NCBI GenBank assembly: GCA_023212645.1
Contig: JALBYC010000018.1
Coordinates: 166,640 to 230,639 of the forward strand
DNA: 64,000 bases
DNA from: Farysia itapuensis
Lineage: Eukaryota > Basidiomycota > Ustilaginomycetes > Ustilaginales > Ustilaginaceae
Reading direction: 5' to 3'
Both the position numbers and the translations under genes were made by a program. Position 1 is the first letter of the stretch. The number at the start of each line of letters is the position of its first letter. This document shows positions 1-8,846 of the stretch, in pieces. The notes below the pieces were generated by a model. The model saw only the letters and a program-made list of their open reading frames with translations, was not told the origin of the DNA and searched no databases.

Positions 1-1530
1 CGCATTCTCATGCTTCGAGGTAGGATGGGCGAGCTACTCAATCTTCGGGATCGCGACGATTCGGTCATTTCGGTAGAAGAGACCAAGCGTGACTTGACGC
101 GCATGTGGTACGAGCTTGCACAGAGCTATTCAGATCTACCGTCCAACCTGCACTTCAATGTGCAAACTTTCCAGCAAAGTGCAGCTCACAACCAGAGCCC
201 AGGCTTTGTCTACCTTCATGTTCTTTTCCAGTCGACCATTGGCCTGCTCGACCGACCGGCTCTGATGAAAAAGTTCACGAGCGATTCTGCCCCCCTTCTG
301 CCATCCTTTGCTCCCGCTGCCGGTGCAGCTGCGTCTCGCACAATTGCTGACATTCTCACTCTAGGTGACGCCTTTGACGATCGCTGCATCATTGCTTCAC
401 CTTATTTGGATCAGCTTGTCCTTCCAGCAGGCCGCTCTTTTGTTGCTGAACGCGAGGCTGCTCGCGAGGCATTGCGAAGTATGGGCCACGGCACAACACC
501 GGCTCCCTCACGTCCACCTTCACGAGGCGGGCCGCCTCCCCAGCAGAGCCGTTCTAGCGCTCTAGTCTCAACCAAATCGTACGCTGACATCAACCTGGGC
601 GCTTGCCAAAGAATTCTGCAGAAGCTGCAAAGGTACTGGGCCGGAGCATCGTGGCCTTTACGAGCGCTGGAGCAGGAAGCAGCTGGAAATGAGCTCGATG
701 TTGATCTTCAAGCTTCGGACGAGGACGCGCAAAGTGCGCCAATTCGGGACGTCGAGATGGTGCTGAAGTGGGCGAAATCGCGCATCCGCTCTCAAAAGCG
801 ACTTGCCCGATCAGCGCATGCGACGCCGAGAACGGATGCGGCCACGCTGGCCGACACTATTGACGGCATACAAAAGCTTGGCAACACTGTTGCCTCGGAC
901 GAATTTGCGTCGACACACAGTGGCGACTCGCCATTCGGACTTGGAATTTCTGCGGGATTGACATTTGATATTGAGGCATTGATGGGGTCGTGGCAGATGG
1001 ATCAATTTGATCCGCTTTCGACCTTTCATCCGCCGAGCAGTGGCGCGGAGCATGCTCCCCACCATGTTACGGGCCATTCGCCATACGCGTCTGCGCAGTT
1101 GGTAGCCTACCCGACCCCGGGAAGCAACAGCTTTTACCATAATCGTCGACAGTCGTTGAGCGTGCCTTCTCACTTGAACGCGCACCAGCCGAGTTCACCT
1201 AGCTCCTCTGTGCACCTGCATGCCTCTGCGATGGTCCACACGCCCCACCATCACGGCGGTCACCACCACGCATCACCCTCCAACCCTCACTCGCACAGCA
1301 GACATGGCTCGCTCCATCAACCGCACGCTACTACCCCATCCAACAGTAGCGCAATCACTGGACAACACCACTTCCAAAACCCCGGCCAGCTCGACACCTC
1401 GTCCTTTGCCATTGCTGAGTTCTTCTCCCACGATCAGAGTGTATGGCCGCTGTCGATCCAGAACGAGGAAATCGACCAAGAAGCAGTCAACCTCATCGCT
1501 TCCGCCCTCCAACTGCCCTCCTACCAGTGA
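1..1530 (+). CDS. Probable fungal-specific transcription factor, C-terminal part (5' end outside window)
   Basis: The frame is open from base 1, so the ATG at 10 is very probably internal and the DNA-binding domain lies upstream of the window. The first 90 residues (LRGRMGELLNLRDRDDSVIS, then DLTRMWYELAQSYSDLPSNL and GFVYLHVLFQSTIGLLDRP) look like the end of the helical middle-homology region of Zn2Cys6 activators. A second helical stretch near residues 190-275 follows. The rest is low complexity, rich in His, Ser and Pro, and ends in an acidic/hydrophobic segment (VWPLSIQNEEIDQEAVNLIA) that could be an activation region. The gene converges on the kelch gene, with 287 bp between the stops. 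The regulatory target cannot be inferred. No zinc cluster is visible, so the class is inferred from the middle-homology region alone. Confidence 0.6.
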   Translation, partial: RILMLRGRMGELLNLRDRDDSVISVEETKRDLTRMWYELAQSYSDLPSNLHFNVQTFQQSAAHNQSPGFVYLHVLFQSTIGLLDRPALMKKFTSDSAPLLPSFAPAAGAAASRTIADILTLGDAFDDRCIIASPYLDQLVLPAGRSFVAEREAAREALRSMGHGTTPAPSRPPSRGGPPPQQSRSSALVSTKSYADINLGACQRILQKLQRYWAGASWPLRALEQEAAGNELDVDLQASDEDAQSAPIRDVEMVLKWAKSRIRSQKRLARSAHATPRTDAATLADTIDGIQKLGNTVASDEFASTHSGDSPFGLGISAGLTFDIEALMGSWQMDQFDPLSTFHPPSSGAEHAPHHVTGHSPYASAQLVAYPTPGSNSFYHNRRQSLSVPSHLNAHQPSSPSSSVHLHASAMVHTPHHHGGHHHASPSNPHSHSRHGSLHQPHATTPSNSSAITGQHHFQNPGQLDTSSFAIAEFFSHDQSVWPLSIQNEEIDQEAVNLIASALQLPSYQ

Positions 1531-1817
1531 CATGTCCACCGCTCTTCCTCCCCGCAGATCGCTGTTCTTCAATGTACAATCACTTGCACATCCATGCCCG
1601 AATGTTGCGCGTACTCAGGTTAGGGGTTTGAGCGCAAAAAGAGGGTGAAATATCCTGATATAGATTGGGATAAGCGCCGATAATGGCTGACAATTCTATT
1701 GCGGTGGTGCTAGCAGGGGTGCCGGTGACAAAGTGAAGGGAACGTTAGTAACAGATGGTGCATAGTGGCTGGGAAATACTAGGGGACCTGAGCATGCGTG
1801 AGTGGGAGGAGCAGGGT

Positions 1818-4800
1818 TCAGCGTTTATCTGGGTTGGCGACAAAGAGCTGTGCTTTAGGAACGAGGCCGTGGGTATACCGAACGGATTTGCTAGAGGTGG
1901 AGGTGGATGCAGCGTCATTGCTCGAGGTCGGTCGTGTGGTGGAGTCGCCAATGGAGGTGAGGGACGCGGTCCAGGGTGAGAGCAGGGATGAGTCGGCAGA
2001 CTCTGCTTGCTGCTCAAGGGCCTTTACGCGATCTCGGACGGTAGTGCCGGCGCCATTCCCGTCCGTCACCGCTGGCACGGGTTTCCGTGTGACTGCAGGC
2101 ACGGGGAAGAGAGCCGAGGTCATGAGAGGGTTCTGCCGCGCTCGTTTCGTAGTCAGCGGCGTAACGGACGGAGTTTCAGAGGCATTCGACAATCTTTTGA
2201 GAGTCTCTGCACCAGCAGGGGGCCCTTGGTGAGTCGTGCCGTCGGGCTGCCAGACGACCGTCTCGGGTACAGTGCTGCGGTTCTGGCGGAGTAAAGCAGT
2301 CTGTTGGTGAAGCATACTTGGGTTTCGACTGAGAGCCGCCTCGCTTTCTGTGTCGCTCATCGTGCTTCCAGTCCTAATGGAGCCCGAGCGCATGCTGCCA
2401 CTTGTCCTGGCGCGCTGCACCACATCCATGTTCTGAAAGCGCGCATCGAAGTGAGACGACGTGGTAGTTCTGGTTGACCCAGTGCTCGACACGGCTCGAC
2501 CGTGATGGTAGGACGAGATGGAAGCTGCATAGTCCCCCAGAGTCGGAGCGGTTCGTCGTCCTAACTCATCTGTGTAGCGATGGACCCTGTTTGCGTCACC
2601 AAAGGGGTCGTCGGCATGAGACGCTTCACGCGAGCGTGTGGTCTCAACAATCGCCTCGAGACCTACGACTGGGGGCAACGCTGGGTCTCGGATGGGCATG
2701 CTTGAATGAGAAGTGGCAAACGAGCGACCGGAAGCGCTCCGTTCCAGCAGCGAGCCGCCGATGATCCGCTCCCACCATGAGGAGCTTCGTTTGTTGCGGC
2801 CGATGCTTCCTGCAGCTTTGGCCGGCATGCTGGCGGCACTTGCGTTCGAGAACGAGGTGAGCCCGGTCGGAGATAGGGGGTCGTACACTGGCGAAAGAGA
2901 TTCTCGCGTTTGGCTGTTGCTCGAATTGCTGAGCGAGAGCATTGAGATCCTAGCGTCGGTAGGGCGACCAGACTCGAGATCCACCATCTTGTCATCATAC
3001 TCCTCGGTATCATGAGCTTGTACTTGGCCGTAGAGCAATTTGCCGGTCAGGACAGCGCCAGCAGCAGCCAGTAAGTCTACCCGCTTCGTCGGACTCGGCA
3101 GCTCGTGGTTGTTTTGTGTATCCTCAAAAGGTGAGGGCATGAAGTCTTCATCCGCTTCAGCAAGGTCGTACATAGTATGCGGATATGTTTCTTGCGTGTG
3201 CACCTGGAGGTACGAAGGCTCTCGCAGTTGAGCACGATCCCAAGATGGGCTGGTAGCTTCTTCGTGTTGATCTGGAGTATTAATTGGGGACATGTGGGGA
3301 TCCACGCTGTTTCCGTCGATCTCGTCGGCGAGCATGTCGAAGCGAGGTGCTGCCTGAGAATCTCGCTTGCCTATACCCGTGAGGATGGCTAGGCGCTCTT
3401 TGAAGTGGGGACCAGAACCTTCCATTGCATGCCCCACGTCTCCTGTTGTCCATATTGATGCTTCTGTTCTGCCTCTTTTGCGCGAGGCATACGTACCCAT
3501 GCCGCCGATTCTGCCATAAGACTGATCATAGCTCTTTTCACCCTGGCCTGAGTCTTGGTCGCCTTGGCCTAATAGGCCAGCGGCGCCATCGCCACGGCGC
3601 CAGTTGCTCGGAGCGGATCGCTTTCTGTATACCAGATAACCTGCACCCGCCACCAAGCCAACGCCTATGAGGGTGCCGATGGCTGTTCCAGCTTTTGCTC
3701 CTGTGTCATCTGAGCCGTTGCTGTTGTCCGATGTTCCGGAGTTGTTGGTGGGTAGGGCAGTAGCAGCAGGAAATCCCGCCTCGGATGGAGAGGATCCGCC
3801 TGGAGTCTGATCAGTGCTTCCAGTGCCACTAGTACCTCCAGCGTTACTACTCGATCCGTTCGCTGTGGCAGATGATCCAGAACTTCCAGTAGATCCAGAA
3901 TTTTGTTGCGAGACCTGTTGGTCAGGTTGGTAAGAGGTGGTCCAGCTTCCGCCGGTCCAAGAGCCCTGCGAAGTTGAGGTGAGAGATGTGGCATCGAAGA
4001 CATGGACATTGTTGTCGGCCGCATTGCCGCCGGACCAGCCGAAAGCAAGAACGACTTGGCGACCGTAGGCAACAGCTGCATGTCCATAGCGGGCGCCAGG
4101 CCCTGTATCTGAAGTAATCTCTGTCCATATGGGAGGTGTGACACTCCAGTCCAAGATCCAGGCATCGCTGTATGCATCGGATAGGTCGGCGCTCGCGCCT
4201 CCTTGGATAAACACTCTTTTGTTGGGGAGACTGACTGCTACATGATTCCGTCTTGGAGCTGGGAATGCTGCAGTTGAAGATTGCCTCTTGGACAGGGTCT
4301 GGTTAGAAGACTGCGTGGTTGTTTGTGCCCAGCTGAGTGTGCTCGTTGATAGCGAAGAAACTTGCTGCATGGATTGAAGCTGCCCGCTAGAGTTCATACC
4401 GCCGAGCAAGAGCAATGTGCCATCGCTGAGGAGAGTCGATGTAGACCCCACTAGAGTCGGAGGCGGCGTAGAAGCAAGTGAGAATGTGGGTGAACTTGCG
4501 TTCACATTGAGAGTCCAGAGCTCGTCAAGGAGAAGATTGGAGCCGTCAGCCTTTTCGCCTCCCATAATCCAGATGGATCCGTCAATGTTGCTCTCGCTAG
4601 TATGGTAGATTCTCCTCATGGGTTCTGACCACGCCGCGGGTACTCTGCTGTAACAAGCTGTGGATGAGCTGCTGCCACTGAGGTGGACAATATATGCTGA
4701 GTCGTTGTTGGTCTGTACGGGTACAGTTGGGCTAGCATCTCCTCCAAAGAGGAGCAGGGAGGTGGAGTTGATGGGGGACAAAGTGTGAAAGCTGACAGCA

Positions 4801-5108
4801 GGAGCCGAGAGGCCAGCAGGGTCAGCTGTGATGGGTTTCCATGGCGGTGAAGCTGTTGTGAAGGCGACCGACAGGTCGAGAGCATACATATCACCATAGC
4901 TTGGAGCTGAGGTGTAGGTGTAGCCCCCACCGCTTGTGCCCTGAGTCTTCCCGCCTTGGACTACAAACAAGGAGCCAAGGAGAGCAGATGCTTGGCCCCA
5001 TCGTGCTTCAATCGACGCTGATGATGTCTGCGACTGCCCATGCACCGGTGAAAACAGCAACAGGCTCAGCGACAGCCTGGCTATGGTACTGAGCGATAAG
5101 CCTGCCAT
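1818..5108 (-). CDS. Kelch-repeat single-pass membrane protein
   Basis: 1096 residues from an ATG at 5106-5108. The N-terminus is a clear signal peptide (LSLSTIARLSLSLLLFSPVHG). It is followed by about 360 residues of kelch/galactose-oxidase-like repeats with the usual GG and W/Y landmarks (LLLFGGD, WIMGGEKADG, LLLLGGM, VFIQGGA, VVLAFGWSGG). A Ser/Gly/Asn-rich stalk leads to one membrane helix (about residues 470-495, GTLIGVGLVAGAGYLVY) with a stop-transfer cluster RKR. The remaining roughly 590 residues would be cytoplasmic; they are Ser-rich, disordered and lack a recognised domain. The topology suggests a plasma-membrane or cell-wall-facing adhesion or polarity protein, as for other fungal kelch membrane proteins, but no specific orthologue is recognised. 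Confidence 0.75.
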   Translation of the reverse strand: MAGLSLSTIARLSLSLLLFSPVHGQSQTSSASIEARWGQASALLGSLFVVQGGKTQGTSGGGYTYTSAPSYGDMYALDLSVAFTTASPPWKPITADPAGLSAPAVSFHTLSPINSTSLLLFGGDASPTVPVQTNNDSAYIVHLSGSSSSTACYSRVPAAWSEPMRRIYHTSESNIDGSIWIMGGEKADGSNLLLDELWTLNVNASSPTFSLASTPPPTLVGSTSTLLSDGTLLLLGGMNSSGQLQSMQQVSSLSTSTLSWAQTTTQSSNQTLSKRQSSTAAFPAPRRNHVAVSLPNKRVFIQGGASADLSDAYSDAWILDWSVTPPIWTEITSDTGPGARYGHAAVAYGRQVVLAFGWSGGNAADNNVHVFDATSLTSTSQGSWTGGSWTTSYQPDQQVSQQNSGSTGSSGSSATANGSSSNAGGTSGTGSTDQTPGGSSPSEAGFPAATALPTNNSGTSDNSNGSDDTGAKAGTAIGTLIGVGLVAGAGYLVYRKRSAPSNWRRGDGAAGLLGQGDQDSGQGEKSYDQSYGRIGGMGTYASRKRGRTEASIWTTGDVGHAMEGSGPHFKERLAILTGIGKRDSQAAPRFDMLADEIDGNSVDPHMSPINTPDQHEEATSPSWDRAQLREPSYLQVHTQETYPHTMYDLAEADEDFMPSPFEDTQNNHELPSPTKRVDLLAAAGAVLTGKLLYGQVQAHDTEEYDDKMVDLESGRPTDARISMLSLSNSSNSQTRESLSPVYDPLSPTGLTSFSNASAASMPAKAAGSIGRNKRSSSWWERIIGGSLLERSASGRSFATSHSSMPIRDPALPPVVGLEAIVETTRSREASHADDPFGDANRVHRYTDELGRRTAPTLGDYAASISSYHHGRAVSSTGSTRTTTSSHFDARFQNMDVVQRARTSGSMRSGSIRTGSTMSDTESEAALSRNPSMLHQQTALLRQNRSTVPETVVWQPDGTTHQGPPAGAETLKRLSNASETPSVTPLTTKRARQNPLMTSALFPVPAVTRKPVPAVTDGNGAGTTVRDRVKALEQQAESADSSLLSPWTASLTSIGDSTTRPTSSNDAASTSTSSKSVRYTHGLVPKAQLFVANPDKR

Positions 5109-6269
5109 TGGCGCACAGAGACACGCGAGGCGGAGCCAGAAGACACGGTAGCTCTGCGCAGAATGGTCGATGACGAATGTTGAGGAGGGCGAGTCTCAAG
5201 CTGAGACAGCAGGAGAAGCTGATCAGCCCACACGAGCGTGGTGCTGACTAGATTGGCGTAGTTTTTCCAGCTTTGCCCAGAGCAGGAAGATGAAGCTTTG
5301 TCGAGATGAACAGGGAGGACGCTATCACAATGTTGCCCAAAAAGGGGCGCCCTGCAGCTGTCAGGCACTCTGAATTTCAAAGTCTTTTGTGCAACCGTCA
5401 TTTAGGTTCAAATAGGGGCAAACAAATACAACGCGTTTAACTTCTACGTTTAGACTGCTTCTTTGCAGACAAGAAGCGTGGGTGAATCACTCCCTGACAT
5501 GGTCGGGCCCGTCAATAGGCGCATTTCCTCCCACGGTCATGGCAATCCACTTGCAAAATCCTCCCTTTCTGACGACTACTAGGCTGAGAGGACAGAAACG
5601 ATAGACGGTATTGGCGAGTGTTGCTGTGGAGGTGGGACTTGCGAATTAAGCGAGGCCCCTGAACCCAACACCACCACCATCACTCAGACGTACAGACGTC
5701 ATCCCTTTCGTGTACATGTTATATTGGCAATGCGCATTTTGCGGTGATTGTAGAAGGAGCGGGTGCAAGCCACAGTGAGCGGGCAAGTGGGATCGATTGG
5801 CCTTGTGCCGCTTCCGTCAGAGTTGTTGCCCTATTGAATCATCTGAAAAGACCAACACCAACTTGAAAGAAATTAGGGAAAAAAACCCAAATTCAGCGAC
5901 CGCATTCGTCACTCACAACTCCGCTCTTCCACGTTGTTGACCAGTCCAACTTCTCCCTCCCTGTCCGCATCCACTCTCGGCCCCCACATCCTTTCTCTCT
6001 AACCCTCACCACCAGACTACCGGATCAACTTCAGCCGCTGGTCATTCAACTCATCTGCGCCACAGTAAGTGTGCATGCGTCTGATTCTAGCCTCTCATCG
6101 GGCAATTCTATCGCCAAAGTCATACTATAAAGCTTTTCCACTGCCTTTGTCCTTCGCCCCTCTCTCTACACCGCCCCGAACGTCTTGGTCCCTGACACTG
6201 ACTCTTCTCATTGCACAATTACTAGACGTTGCAACTTATTCGACTCCTATCACCTCCAACGGCTTCGCC
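5109..6269. promoter_or_regulatory. Divergent intergenic region (kelch / C1 kinase) with a likely 5'UTR intron
   Basis: This 1.16 kb lies between the start codons of the kelch gene and the kinase. From about 5930 to 6060 the plus strand is pyrimidine-rich, typical of a fungal transcription start region. A GTAAGT donor at 6065 and a TAG acceptor ending at 6225 (161 bp, with CTGAC branch-like sequence near 6192) would make a leader intron ending 44 bp before the kinase ATG. That explains why the frame looks open upstream of the ATG without being coding. No gene was found here. Confidence 0.5.
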
Positions 6270-8555
6270 ATGGACAGGTTCGATGTCATCAACTTTGCCG
6301 ACCTAACCGGACCAAATGGCGGCGAGTGGGTCCGAATCGGAGGTGGCAGCTTTGGTGTCGTCTTTCGAGGCGAATATCTCGGAACAGAAGTCGCCATCAA
6401 GGAAGTCCTTCCCAACAACACCTACGATGTCGAAAAGTACTTTGAACGCGAGTGCGTCCTCATGAAAGAGGCACGTCATCCCAACATTGTTCAGTACATT
6501 GGTCTCACAAAGAGCCCAGGTCCCAACGGAAGAATCTACATCATCTCGGAATTTGTCGGCGGCAACGTACGCTCCTACATTGCAGATCGCAGCAAGCCAT
6601 TCCCATGGCGTCTCCGCATCAGTTTTGCCATGGACATGGCCCGCGCTCTCGCTTATCTTCACGCACGAAACTGCTTGCATCGCGACCTAAAGGGCGAAAA
6701 CCTCCTGATCACTGCAAATGACCGAATCAAGGTCTGTGATTTCGGCTTTGCCCGCATCGCTGCACGTAACGAAGAGGAAATGCGTCGTATCAGCTACTGC
6801 GGTACCGATGGCTACATGTCCCCCGAGATTTTGCTTGGCGTTGACTTCAGTTTGCCGTCCGACGTCTTTTCCCTCGGAGTCATTTTCGCAGAAATTGCCT
6901 CGAGACACCTGGTAGATTCCAACACCTTCAAGCGCTCCATTCCGGGCTTCAGTCTCGACGCGGACGAAGTACGCGATATGGCTTCCGAAGGTTGCCCAGA
7001 CGCATTCGTCCAACTTGCCCTGGACTGTGTCGAAGAGGATCCACGAGACCGTCCCGACATGCGTCAAGTCGTCGCCAGACTTCGAGTCATCGAGCGTGAA
7101 GTCCTGCTGCGAGAAGAAGCCGAAAACCAGTACGCTATTGGAAGTGTTCGAGGCGCCACTATTCAATCCATAATGGGTTCCAAACTCAAGAGAGCTGCAC
7201 CGCCTCGTCTTCCCAGCTTCAACGGTGCCGTCAAGGTCGGTGGTCACACCTCGTCCGGCTCTGAAGATAGTGGAGACGAAATCGAGGAAGCTCTGGCTGC
7301 TCTGGAAACCATTGGCATCGATCCAGCGAATCCTTCCGCGCACGGCACCCTGAAGAGCACCAGCACTTTCAAAGTCGCCGGTCACGGTAATCCATGGTGG
7401 AGCGAAGAGGCTCCCGATGCCCTTCCCAGCATCAATCGAAGCTGGCTTGCTTCACCCGGAGCCGCTGCAGAACGTGTTCGACAAGACTGCAACCTTCCAG
7501 ACAACGCCGAAGCTGATTACAGCACTTCAGTAATCCGATCCTCCAAAATGACACAGCGTCATGCACCCTTGGCCATGATGGACGAACGAGCATCCACCCT
7601 CACAGTAAGGACATTGCGACAGGAAGCATCGCCTCTCCTCATTCCAGCCAGACGCGGTTCGGCTGATGCTTCGATGGCACAGTCCTTCATGCCGGCTCGC
7701 AGCCCGAGGCCAGAGATTTCCATGACGTTGGCCACAATATCTTCGGCCAACTCGAGCGAAATGGAATCTGACTCTATTCAGCATCGATTCACTTTAGTCA
7801 AGAACGGCACAAGACGTCCTGCTTCTGTCACTGCAGCTGCTCAGCAAGCTGCAGGGGACATTGCACACGCCCATCCAAGCAGCTATACTAGCCTCATGCC
7901 ACCTGCCGTTATGCTCAGCAACGCTCTTGCCAAGTGTTTCGTCTGCGGCAAGCGAATCGGCTGGAAACCCTTCATGGACTGCGATGATTGTCCATACAAG
8001 ACCCATGTGGCATGTGCCGAGTTGGCTCCGCCCACATGTCAGGACATGCCGATCCCCAGTAGCAGCGGATACCCCTTGTTTGCTCCCCACAACGTATCGC
8101 GCAGAAGCTCAAAAGCCACCGATATCAGCGATCTCAGCTTCTCGCGCAGAGGATCCAGGGCGACTGATATGAGCGAGTACCTCGTTTCACGTAGAGGCTC
8201 AAAGGCAACTGATGCCAACGACCCCATCACGTCGCGACGAGGCTCAAAGGCAAACGAGTTGGTCGAACACGTCATTTCCCGCAGAGGATCGAAGGCGACC
8301 GACCTCGGCGAACACGTCATCTCGCGTCGTGGCTCAAAGGCTACCGATTTGGCGGACTATGCCATAGGCCGCAGAAACTCAAAGGCCAGCGACATTGGTG
8401 ATCAAAAGACGGTCACGGCAGCCGCCGCTGCTCTCAAAGCCGCATCGCTGCACGACCCTATGGACGAGCCACCGTCCCCTCAAACACCCAAGACCAAGGC
8501 CAAAATGAGACTCTTTGGAGGCTCAGCAGCCAACAAGACCGCCGTCAAAGCCTAG
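6270..8555 (+). CDS. TKL-type protein kinase with C1 domain and tandem RRxS repeats
   Basis: 761 residues from the ATG at 6270. The frame is open further upstream, but that part starts with GTG and probably lies in a leader intron. The kinase domain covers about residues 20-290: glycine loop IGGGSFGVVF, catalytic Lys44 in VAIKEV, HRDLKGENLL near 137, DFGFAR near 157, and GTDGYMSPEI. All catalytic residues are present, and the domain resembles LIMK/TESK- and MLK-like TKL kinases. A C1 zinc finger follows near 556-605 (CFVCGKRIGWKPFMDCDDC, then THVACAELAPPTC), which suggests membrane or lipid recruitment. Next comes a seven-copy 15-residue repeat of RRGSKATD type (see repeat entry). The middle region (290-555) is disordered. 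Substrates are unknown. The gene converges on EBP2. Confidence 0.85.
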   Translation: MDRFDVINFADLTGPNGGEWVRIGGGSFGVVFRGEYLGTEVAIKEVLPNNTYDVEKYFERECVLMKEARHPNIVQYIGLTKSPGPNGRIYIISEFVGGNVRSYIADRSKPFPWRLRISFAMDMARALAYLHARNCLHRDLKGENLLITANDRIKVCDFGFARIAARNEEEMRRISYCGTDGYMSPEILLGVDFSLPSDVFSLGVIFAEIASRHLVDSNTFKRSIPGFSLDADEVRDMASEGCPDAFVQLALDCVEEDPRDRPDMRQVVARLRVIEREVLLREEAENQYAIGSVRGATIQSIMGSKLKRAAPPRLPSFNGAVKVGGHTSSGSEDSGDEIEEALAALETIGIDPANPSAHGTLKSTSTFKVAGHGNPWWSEEAPDALPSINRSWLASPGAAAERVRQDCNLPDNAEADYSTSVIRSSKMTQRHAPLAMMDERASTLTVRTLRQEASPLLIPARRGSADASMAQSFMPARSPRPEISMTLATISSANSSEMESDSIQHRFTLVKNGTRRPASVTAAAQQAAGDIAHAHPSSYTSLMPPAVMLSNALAKCFVCGKRIGWKPFMDCDDCPYKTHVACAELAPPTCQDMPIPSSSGYPLFAPHNVSRRSSKATDISDLSFSRRGSRATDMSEYLVSRRGSKATDANDPITSRRGSKANELVEHVISRRGSKATDLGEHVISRRGSKATDLADYAIGRRNSKASDIGDQKTVTAAAAALKAASLHDPMDEPPSPQTPKTKAKMRLFGGSAANKTAVKA
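8100..8405 (+). repeat. Seven tandem 45-bp coding repeats (RRxS motifs)
   Basis: Seven in-frame copies of a 15-residue unit start every 45 bp from 8100 to 8370, the last one incomplete. The unit reads R-R-[SGN]-S-[KR]-A-[TNS]-[DE] followed by seven variable residues. Each copy carries one RRxS site, the basophilic kinase (PKA-like) consensus. The DNA copies have diverged at synonymous positions while the Arg-Arg-x-Ser core stays constant. Confidence 0.9.
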
Positions 8556-8846
8556 TCTTGCCCTCTCCATCGACTCTTGCAGCCTACGACCAGGCCCAGT
8601 ATTAACATCCCAGCTCTTTTAGAACATTGATCTTGCAACTGCTCATCTCTTGATGATTCTTAACGACGTGACGACAACCAACGACAATCAAACGAACCTC
8701 CATTTGTACTTCTTTAGCTTTTTCTCTCTCTCACACATTCATGCAACTACGTTCTTCTTAATTTTGCGCGCGCGTGTTCAATAAATGGTATGTGACGTGA
8801 GTGATTGCAGTTGAGGCTTTGTACATGCTATGACGGAAGGGTGAGC
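8556..8846. other. Convergent 3' region with AATAAA signal
   Basis: The 291 bp between the stop codons of the C1 kinase and EBP2 hold only 3' untranslated sequence. A plus-strand AATAAA lies at 8780-8785, 225 bp after the kinase stop and close to the EBP2 stop, so the two transcripts probably end in or near each other. Confidence 0.4.

Noticed and set aside
6075..6269. Upstream extension of the C1 kinase frame
   Set aside because: A GTAAGT...TAG leader intron covers most of it, and the kinase family begins near the ATG at 6270.
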